Assembly: GCA_002451065.1 (NCBI GenBank)
Contig: DKBC01000017.1
Location: 1 to 30,591 of the forward strand
Direction of reading: 5' to 3'
DNA: 30,591 bases
Source of the DNA: Betaproteobacteria bacterium UBA6910
GTDB lineage: Bacteria > Pseudomonadota > Gammaproteobacteria > Burkholderiales > UBA6910
This document shows positions 8,652 to 14,581 of this stretch, piece after piece. Position 1 is the first letter of the stretch; each line of letters begins with the position of its first letter. Both the position numbers and the translations under genes were made by a program. The notes beneath the pieces are model-generated. The model ran no database searches. It was not told the origin of the DNA and saw only the letters and a list, made by a program, of their open reading frames with translations.

Positions 8652-9837
8652 TGGTCCTCCTGGTCCGGAAACCGGCCTCGCAATAGGCCAGATAGAAACG
8701 CCACAGTCGCAGGAATCGCTCATCGAAGCCCATGTCCGCAACTTCCGGCAAATGATCCTCGAAAGCCCGACCCCACCGGCCCAGTGTCTCCGCGTAATCC
8801 AGGCCAAACGCAAACTCATCCTTAATTACCAGTCCGGCGTCTGCGGCGTGTTTGTGGAATGCGGCGGGGGACGGCAGCATGCCGCCGGGGAACACCCGCT
8901 GCTGAACGAAATCGCTTCCTGCCCGGTAGCGACTGAACAGTTCGTTGGCGATCGTGATGACCTGGATCATGGCACAGCCGCCCCCCTTGAGCAGCCGTCG
9001 CACCGTCGCGAAATACGCGGGCCAGTAAGCCTCGCCCACTGCCTCCAGCATCTCGATGGAAACAATATGGTCAAAGGAGCCCTCGGCGTCCCGGTAGTCG
9101 CGCAACTCAAAGGTGGCCAGATGGGAGAGTCCCGCGCGCGCAATACGCTCGCGCGCGTACTCGAGTTGGCGCGGGGACAAGGTGAGACCGTGGACGCGGC
9201 AGCCCCGGGTGCGCGCCGCATGCTCGGCAAATCCACCCCATCCGCAGCCGATTTCCAGAACGCGATCTCCGGGGCCGGCGCCGAGCCGGGAGAGGATCCG
9301 CTCGTACTTCGCAGTCTGGGCGCGGTCAAGGCGCTGGCCGAGGTCGCCCGAGAACAACGCCGCCGAGTACGTCATCGTGGGATCCAGCCATAGCGCAAAG
9401 AACTCGTTTCCAAGATCGTAATGAGCCTCGATGTTCCGCCGGCTGCCGCGGCGGGTATTGGCGCGCAAGGCGTGGCGCATCCGGAGCAGACCTCGCACCC
9501 ACCACCGCCCATAGATGGCATCCTCCAGGGCACGTTCGTTGTGGGCAGCGAGCATCAACAGCTGGGTGAGATCGCTGGAATCCCACCGCCCGTCGACGAA
9601 GGCATCGGCGAACCCCACATCGCCGCCGCGCAGGATATCCCCACAAACGCCCCAATCCGCAAGCCTCAAGCTGGCTGCAGGCCCGGAAGCCGCTCCGTTG
9701 ACCACAAAGGATTCCCCGTCGGGCGTTTCCAGCCGAAGACTTCCCACTTCCAGGCGCCCGAGCATCGCTACCACGATGCGGGCGGCGACGGGAAGACGCG
9801 TATCGGCACCGGCAAGAACCCGGTCTAGGCTGTTCAT
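8620..9837 (-). CDS. CFA-synthase-like SAM-dependent lipid methyltransferase (COG2230)
   Basis: The 405-residue protein has the cyclopropane-fatty-acid-synthase architecture: an N-terminal domain (about 1-135), then EAHYDLGNEFFALWLD, the SAM site RVLEIGCGWGGFAEH, SIEMLEAVG and QRVFPGGMLPS. Aligned by eye with E. coli Cfa, three bicarbonate-site residues are changed: the Cys of YSCAY is Ala159, the His of FEHVG is Ala266 and the His of LLHTIG is Gln292. The glutamate (E265) and the DY tyrosine remain. It is therefore probably not a true cyclopropane synthase. A methyl transfer to an unsaturated acyl chain, as in furan-fatty-acid synthesis (UfaM), is a better guess. It begins at ATG 9837, overlapping the DUF1365 stop (ATGA). 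Confidence 0.93.
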   Translation of the reverse strand: MNSLDRVLAGADTRLPVAARIVVAMLGRLEVGSLRLETPDGESFVVNGAASGPAASLRLADWGVCGDILRGGDVGFADAFVDGRWDSSDLTQLLMLAAHNERALEDAIYGRWWVRGLLRMRHALRANTRRGSRRNIEAHYDLGNEFFALWLDPTMTYSAALFSGDLGQRLDRAQTAKYERILSRLGAGPGDRVLEIGCGWGGFAEHAARTRGCRVHGLTLSPRQLEYARERIARAGLSHLATFELRDYRDAEGSFDHIVSIEMLEAVGEAYWPAYFATVRRLLKGGGCAMIQVITIANELFSRYRAGSDFVQQRVFPGGMLPSPAAFHKHAADAGLVIKDEFAFGLDYAETLGRWGRAFEDHLPEVADMGFDERFLRLWRFYLAYCEAGFRTRRTNVYHFELHRT

Positions 9838-10592
9838 CGGGAGGTCTCCAGGAGCGGAGGCGCCGGCTTGCGGAAGAAGCGGGCTCCCTTCAACCACAGC
9901 CGCAGCGCTTGGAAATGGATACGGGCGATCACGCCCAGGGTGAACATCGGATAGGTGAAGAACGCGCGCAGGAGGCTGCGGGTGTCGAGCGGGCTCGGCC
10001 GTCCGGAAACCGAGGTTCGCAACGCCAGGCCTTCGGCGTCCTCATAGTCGATGAATGCCGCGCTGAAGCGCCGGGTGAACGCAAAGCGAAAACGGTACCG
10101 CCCCGCCACCGGGAACAGTGGCGAAACGTGAAACACCTTTTGCGCGGTGATTTCATCCCCCGGGCGGATCGGTCGCTGGTCCGGATGAGCGATCAGGTAA
10201 TTGTGCCGCTCGCCGAAGGTGTTGTTCACCTCCGCCAGCACCGCCCGCAGCCGCCCGTCGCAGTCGTGGCACAACCAGAAACTCACGGGGTTGAATACGT
10301 AGCCGAGCACCCGGGGAAATGCCTGAAGCACAATTTCGCCATTCGCCGCGGTGATGCCTTCCCGAGCCAGAACATCGCGGGCCCAGGCGTCGAGGTCGGA
10401 TCCGTCACGGGCACCATGATCGCGGCGCCGGAAGGAGAAAAGGTTCCAGCGCTCGAGGGAGAACAGGGGGCTACCGAGGGACGCAAGGCGGGAGAGCGGC
10501 AGCTGCAGGAAAAACACCGGGTACACGAAACGGTGTGCCGCCCGACGCGTCCGCTCATGCATCACCGTACCGAACAGCAACGCGGGCCTCAA
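9834..10592 (-). CDS. DUF1365 family protein (COG3496)
   Basis: The 252-residue protein shows the DUF1365 signature: ALLFGTVMHERTRR, AAHRFVYPVFFLQLPL, VLGYVFNPVSFWLCHD, AVLAEVNNTFGERHNY and KVFHVSPLFPV. Its biochemical role is not established to my knowledge. It nearly always sits beside the COG2907 flavoprotein and the CFA-like methyltransferase, as here. I place the start at TTG 10592. That codon overlaps the preceding stop (TTGA), has a very strong purine-rich GGGAGGAGG about seven bases upstream, and restores the conserved LRPALLFGTV beginning. An ATG at 10562 would cut this off. Confidence 0.92.
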   Translation of the reverse strand: MRPALLFGTVMHERTRRAAHRFVYPVFFLQLPLSRLASLGSPLFSLERWNLFSFRRRDHGARDGSDLDAWARDVLAREGITAANGEIVLQAFPRVLGYVFNPVSFWLCHDCDGRLRAVLAEVNNTFGERHNYLIAHPDQRPIRPGDEITAQKVFHVSPLFPVAGRYRFRFAFTRRFSAAFIDYEDAEGLALRTSVSGRPSPLDTRSLLRAFFTYPMFTLGVIARIHFQALRLWLKGARFFRKPAPPLLETSR

Positions 10593-11866
10593 GCTGCCGC
10601 CTCCTCCCGAGTCCAGGGCGCCGGAACGCCCAACGCCGCGGCGACACTGACGCCGGCCTTGAGACCGTCCTCGTGGAAACCGTAGCCGGTCCATGCCCCG
10701 CAAAACCACGTCCGCCGGCGACCTTGGATCGCGTTCAGTCGGGCCTGGGCGTCGATCGCCCTCTGGTCGAAGATGGGATGATCGTATTCGTACTCCCCGA
10801 TCACGGTTGCCGGGGCCGGAGGCCGGTAAGGGTTCAGCGTCACCATCACCGAATTCCGGAACGGCAGCGGTTGCAGCCTGTTAAGCAGGTAGGTGACGCT
10901 CACCGGGGCTCCAGCCTCACTGCTCGGTCCCGCATGATAGTTCCAGGCTGACCACGCATCCCTGGAGCGCGGGAGGAACGACTCGTCCCCGTGCAGCACC
11001 GCCCGGTTGGGCTGGAAACGAAATGCGGAGAGCAGGTAGCGCTCGGCGGGATCCGCGTCCGCCAGCATGCGGAGGGCGCGGTCCGCGTGACACGCGATCA
11101 CCACCTGGTCAAAGGACTCGCAGCGGCCACCCGCGGTTTCTACCTCGACAAGGCCCGGATGCCGGCGCACCCTCGCCACCGGCGCGTTGAGCCTCACGTC
11201 GGAGATGCTCTCTGCGAGACGCCTCACGTACTGTCGCCCACCGCCGGCGACGGTGCGCCACTTGGGGCGGCCGCTCACCTGGAGCAGCCCGTGATTGCGG
11301 CAAAATCGGAAAAAGGTTTCCGCCGGAAAGTCCAGCATGGATCCGGTAGGGCAGGACCAGATCGCGCCCCCCATGGGGAGCAGGTACCAATCGGCAAGGG
11401 CACGCCCGAAGGCCCGCCGCTCCAGGTACTGGCCGAGAGTGCCCTCCACCCGGGCGCCGCTGCGGCTCAGTTCAGTTGCCTCCCGGTTGAAGCGCATGAG
11501 GTCGTTAAGCATGCGCCAGAAGTCCGCCTTAAGGAGATTGCGTTTCTGGGCAAACACCGCGGCCAGGTTGGAACCGGCCCACTCCAAATCGCAGTCCTCG
11601 ATGCGCACGCTGAAGGACATGTCGCTGGCAACCGACTCGACACCCAGCTCGCGGAACAGGGCAACGAGGTTGGGATAGGTGCGGTCGTTATACACCAGGA
11701 ATCCTGTATCCACCGGGGCGCGCACGCCGTCGATGTCGACGTCGACCGTATGGGTGTGTCCGCCAAGATACCCGTTGGCCTCGAAAAGGCTAACGCGGTG
11801 ACGGCGGGACAGCAGCCACGCTGCCGAAAGACCCGCGATTCCCGACCCGACGACTGCTACTCGCAT
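10589..11866 (-). CDS. FAD-dependent oxidoreductase (COG2907, amine-oxidase fold)
   Basis: The 425-residue flavoprotein starts with the dinucleotide-binding motif MRVAVVGSGIAGLSAAWLL and an acidic end of the second strand (LFEANGYLGGHTHTV). The C-terminal FAD motif is TWFCGAWTGYGFHEDGLKAG. The family belongs to the flavin amine oxidase/desaturase superfamily. As I recall, related domains are fused to CFA-type methyltransferases in plants and fungi, which suggests joint action on acyl chains. A role as desaturase or oxidase in making an unusual membrane fatty acid is inference. The start ATG is 15 bases after the folE2 stop, with a purine-rich GAGGGGG just upstream. Confidence 0.93.
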   Translation of the reverse strand: MRVAVVGSGIAGLSAAWLLSRRHRVSLFEANGYLGGHTHTVDVDIDGVRAPVDTGFLVYNDRTYPNLVALFRELGVESVASDMSFSVRIEDCDLEWAGSNLAAVFAQKRNLLKADFWRMLNDLMRFNREATELSRSGARVEGTLGQYLERRAFGRALADWYLLPMGGAIWSCPTGSMLDFPAETFFRFCRNHGLLQVSGRPKWRTVAGGGRQYVRRLAESISDVRLNAPVARVRRHPGLVEVETAGGRCESFDQVVIACHADRALRMLADADPAERYLLSAFRFQPNRAVLHGDESFLPRSRDAWSAWNYHAGPSSEAGAPVSVTYLLNRLQPLPFRNSVMVTLNPYRPPAPATVIGEYEYDHPIFDQRAIDAQARLNAIQGRRRTWFCGAWTGYGFHEDGLKAGVSVAAALGVPAPWTREEAAA

Positions 11867-11881
11867 ACCCCCTCTGGCCTC

Positions 11882-12682
11882 TCAGTGCTGCTTGTTGCGC
11901 TCAACACGCGCGTACGCAGAATGGTTGTGGATGGATTCGAAGTTCTCCGACTCGACCAGAAACGCGACGACGCGCTCATCGGCGTCCAGGGCTGCCGCGA
12001 TATCGCGCACCAGGTCTTCGACGAATTTCGGATTGTCATAAGCGCGCTCGGTAACGTACTTTTCGTCCGGGCGCTTGAGCAGCCCGTAGAGCTCGCACGA
12101 AGCCTCGCGCTCGGCGATCTGTATCAGCTCCCGGATCTCCATCGCTGCGCGCAGCTTCACCTCGATCGTAACGTGGGAGCGCTGATTGTGGGCGCCGTAT
12201 TCCGATATGGCCTTGGAGCAGGGACATAGGCTGGTCACCGGCACCGTGACCCTGATCGTGGTAAGGTAGACACCTGCCGCAAACTCCCCTGAGAGCGTGA
12301 CCTGATAGTCCAGGAGACTCTCTACCCCGCTCACCGGCGCGGATTTGCGCATGAAGTAGGGGAAGTGCATGTCGACCCTCCCCTCTTCCGCGTCCAGATG
12401 ATCCACCATGGTTTCCAGCAGGCGGGGCATGGTTTCGGCGCCATAGTCCTCTGCGAAACCCTCCAGGATCTCGAGGAAGCGCGACATGTGGGTGCCCTTC
12501 ACATGCCCCGGCAGCGCGACGGTCATGTCAAAGCGGGCAATGGTGGGCTGACTATCACCGCCCGCCCTGCCGATTCGGACCGGATAGGTGACGTTCTTGA
12601 CCCCCACCCTGTTGATCGGGATGTTCCTGTGATCGTGACTGGCCTGAGTGTCAGGCAGAAAAAAAACGTCGGGTGCGTTCAT
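11882..12682 (-). CDS. folE2: GTP cyclohydrolase FolE2 (type IB)
   Basis: FolE2 converts GTP to 7,8-dihydroneopterin triphosphate, the first step of folate and related pterin synthesis. It replaces zinc-dependent FolE in many bacteria and can use other metals. The 266-residue product shows GVKNVTYPVRI, KGTHMSRFLEIL, the family motif TSLCPCSKAISEYGAHNQRS with the active-site cysteine, and the C-terminal ESFESIHNH-like segment (ENFESIHNHSAY). I chose ATG 12682, with GGAG eight bases upstream. A TTG at 12715 overlapping the peroxidase stop lacks such a site. Its place in the light operon suggests added pterin/folate demand under light, for example for a flavoprotein antenna or repair, but this is inference. 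Confidence 0.95.
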   Translation of the reverse strand: MNAPDVFFLPDTQASHDHRNIPINRVGVKNVTYPVRIGRAGGDSQPTIARFDMTVALPGHVKGTHMSRFLEILEGFAEDYGAETMPRLLETMVDHLDAEEGRVDMHFPYFMRKSAPVSGVESLLDYQVTLSGEFAAGVYLTTIRVTVPVTSLCPCSKAISEYGAHNQRSHVTIEVKLRAAMEIRELIQIAEREASCELYGLLKRPDEKYVTERAYDNPKFVEDLVRDIAAALDADERVVAFLVESENFESIHNHSAYARVERNKQH

Positions 12683-12711
12683 GTGTTGTCTCCGGTCCGG
12701 GTTCCGCGCGC

Positions 12712-13281
12712 TCAATGCGGCGCGTGCTCGGCGAGCAGTTTTTCGATCTGGGCGGTCACAGCCGGATCAGTCGGCTCCGTGGCGGGACCGAAGCTCATGG
12801 CACGTTGTCCGCCGCGGTCCACCAGAAACTTATGGAAATTCCATTGCGGCTCGGTCCCCGCCACTGTCGAAAGTGATGCGAAAACGGGGTTCGCCGCGCG
12901 GCCCTTCACCGAAGACTTTTCGAACATGGGGAATGTGACGCCGTAGTTGAGCCGACAGAACTTGGCAATCTGCTCGCCGTTCCCCGGCTCCTGCTGGCCA
13001 AAATCATTCGAAGGAAATCCCAGCACGACCAGGCCGCGGTCGCCGTAAGTCTTGTACAGCTTTTCCAGACCCTGGTACTGGCTGGTATAACCGCAGAAAC
13101 TTGCGGTATTCACGATCAGGAGCACCCGCCCGCTGTAAACGCACAGGCTACGCGGCTCGCCCTGCAGGGTCTTAACTGTGTGCTGGAGCAGCGGGGCGCA
13201 TTGAGGATCCTTAGCCGCGGGAGACGACACGCTCCAGGCCAGCAGCACCAACGCCAGGGTCAGCTCGACGTTTCGTTTCAT
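12712..13281 (-). CDS. Periplasmic glutathione-peroxidase-family thiol peroxidase
   Basis: The 189-residue protein belongs to the glutathione peroxidase family, which reduces hydroperoxides with thiol donors (often thioredoxin in bacteria). A signal peptide (about residues 1-23, ending SSPAA) sends it to the periplasm. The catalytic cysteine is Cys63 in NTASFCGYTSQY. The glutamine lies in FPSNDFGQQEPG and the tryptophan in PQWNFHKFLV, completing the triad. The ATG overlaps the stop of the small secreted-protein gene (ATGA). A peroxidase near the head of a light-linked lipid operon fits defence against lipid hydroperoxides made by singlet oxygen. Confidence 0.94.
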   Translation of the reverse strand: MKRNVELTLALVLLAWSVSSPAAKDPQCAPLLQHTVKTLQGEPRSLCVYSGRVLLIVNTASFCGYTSQYQGLEKLYKTYGDRGLVVLGFPSNDFGQQEPGNGEQIAKFCRLNYGVTFPMFEKSSVKGRAANPVFASLSTVAGTEPQWNFHKFLVDRGGQRAMSFGPATEPTDPAVTAQIEKLLAEHAPH

Positions 13282-13541
13282 CCCCGAACCCCGTCGAGGT
13301 CGGCCCTCGGTTGCTGGGCCTTACGGACGCAGGCGCCTTTTGCCACCGGAGTTCCCGGTTGGACCGGGGCCGCTCCAACCCGGGTCGCCTGCTCGTGAAG
13401 CTGGAAATAGACAGAAATATCTTCTTGAGCATGGGGTTGGGCTTCACCCCGAGCCGGAGAGTACATACCTCCACCGATAATCAGCAGTGCCGACAGCAAC
13501 AGCGTCGGGGCGATTCGGTTGTTGGCAACTCCTGACGTCAT
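13278..13541 (-). CDS. Small secreted protein of unknown function, first gene of the light operon
   Basis: I do not recognise this protein. It has 87 residues. A hydrophobic signal segment (TLLLSALLIIGGGMYSPARG, about residues 11-30) is followed by a mature part of about 50-55 residues (EDISVYFQLHEQATRV, then a proline-rich stretch and a basic end). The start is ATG 13541, which has a textbook AGGAGG six bases upstream. An ATG at 13592 in the same frame has no such site and would add a basic extension ahead of the signal sequence. Its TGA overlaps the ATG of the peroxidase gene by four bases, so the two are coupled. It directly faces the photoreceptor gene across the divergent promoter region. 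Confidence 0.75.
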   Translation of the reverse strand: MTSGVANNRIAPTLLLSALLIIGGGMYSPARGEAQPHAQEDISVYFQLHEQATRVGAAPVQPGTPVAKGACVRKAQQPRADLDGVRG

Positions 13542-13585
13542 ATTGGACCTCCTATCCCAGATAACTCGAAACAGACGTTTTGTCC

Positions 13586-13654
13586 TAGTCAAACGCTAAT
13601 TTCTCGCGTACGATACCGCTCACCGTGGTATGTGTCAAGCCTTTGTCCAGGACA
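13586..13654. promoter_or_regulatory. Divergent promoter and candidate CarH operator region
   Basis: Minus strand (operon): TTGACA at 13638-13633, 17-base spacer, TATCGT at 13615-13610. Plus strand (carH-like): TAGTCA at 13586-13591, 17-base spacer, TACGAT at 13609-13614. The two -10 elements therefore overlap almost fully. On the minus strand TGGACA (13649-13644) and TTGACA (13638-13633) repeat with an 11-base period across the operon's -35. An 11-base perfect palindrome TGTCCAGGACA lies at 13644-13654, and TTGTCC recurs at 13580-13585 and 13643-13648. CarH proteins are known to bind direct repeats over -35 elements. The assignment here is inference. Confidence 0.6.
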
Positions 13655-13660
13655 TAATCT

Positions 13661-14581
13661 ATGCCAGAGACTGCCAAGCATTTCGTCGGGTTTGGGATTA
13701 GCGCCGCAGAGAGGGATTCTGGGATAAGTAAGGACACACTCCGAATGTGGGAGCGCCGCTATGGCTTTCCCCAACCGGCCCGGGACCAGTTCGGGGAGCG
13801 TGTCTACCTGCCCCAAGACATCGAGAAGCTCAGGCTCCTCAAACGGCTGATGGATCGGGGCCATCGCCCCGGGAAGCTGATGGGCCTCGACGTCGAGACC
13901 TTGGCGCGGTTGGCGGCGGCACCGCTCCCGGCGACGGACGCGGAAGCCCCCGCGGCGAATTTCCACGAGTTCCTGCGCCGCCTCAAGGACCACGATATGC
14001 AGGGCGTGCGCAACTACCTGGCCCAGGCCCTGATGCAGCAGGGACTGAGAACCTTCGTCCACGAAACGGTAGCACCCCTCAACGCAGCCATCGGCCAGGG
14101 CTGGGAGAGCGGCACCATAGAAGTGTTCGAGGAGCATCTTTACACCGAGCAGATGCAGCGCATCCTGCGCGGCGCCATCATGAACCTGCCCGCCTACCAT
14201 CCGGTGCCGAAAATCCTGCTGACCACCCTTCCCGGCGAACAGCATGAGCTGGGGCTGCTAATGGCGGAGGCGGTGCTCGCGGTGGAGGGCGCCCACTGCG
14301 TCTCCCTGGGGGTGGAGATGCCCGTTCCGGACATCGTGCAGGCCGCGCTGCGCCATGGCGCCCACGTCGTCGGCCTCTCGTTCAGCATCGCCTTCCCGGC
14401 GGCAGCCGTCGCCGAAGGCCTTCACAACCTGCGCACCACGCTGCCTCCATCGATTGCGCTTTGGGCCGGCGGCCGCGGTTCGGGCCATGTGAAGCGGCCC
14501 ATGGCGGGGGTTCAGCTGGTCCCCGAGCTTTTCACCCTGGTGGAGTTGTTCAAGGCTTGGCCCGGCACCCCCGCGAAGTGA
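13661..14581 (+). CDS. CarH/LitR-type B12-dependent photoreceptor, MerR-family regulator
   Basis: The 306-residue protein has an N-terminal MerR winged helix (about 10-75, with ISKDTLRMWERRYGFPQP and YLPQDIEKLRLLKRLMDRGH). A four-helix cobalamin cap domain (about 95-175) and a C-terminal Rossmann B12-binding domain (about 180-300) follow. The photoreceptor signature W-x9-E-H is exact: Trp148, Glu158, His159. The cobalamin ligand motif E-x-H-x-x-G reads GEQHELG, with His195 as the lower axial ligand. In this class, adenosylcobalamin holds the repressor on DNA in the dark and light releases it. The residue after Trp148 is Glu, where Thermus CarH has His132. Translation starts at ATG 13661, with AGGA eight bases upstream. 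Its stop overlaps the photolyase GTG. Confidence 0.94.
   Translation: MPETAKHFVGFGISAAERDSGISKDTLRMWERRYGFPQPARDQFGERVYLPQDIEKLRLLKRLMDRGHRPGKLMGLDVETLARLAAAPLPATDAEAPAANFHEFLRRLKDHDMQGVRNYLAQALMQQGLRTFVHETVAPLNAAIGQGWESGTIEVFEEHLYTEQMQRILRGAIMNLPAYHPVPKILLTTLPGEQHELGLLMAEAVLAVEGAHCVSLGVEMPVPDIVQAALRHGAHVVGLSFSIAFPAAAVAEGLHNLRTTLPPSIALWAGGRGSGHVKRPMAGVQLVPELFTLVELFKAWPGTPAK

Noticed and set aside
12683..12715. TTG start of FolE2 overlapping the peroxidase stop
   Set aside because: There is no ribosome binding site and the extra 11 residues are not family-like; ATG 12682 fits better.
13542..13592. Earlier ATG at 13592 for the small secreted protein
   Set aside because: It has no ribosome binding site and would place a basic extension before the signal segment, whereas ATG 13541 has AGGAGG.
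14461..14577. N-terminal extension of the photolyase
   Set aside because: It is the photoreceptor gene in another frame; GTG 14578 gives the PhrB-like beginning and residue numbering.
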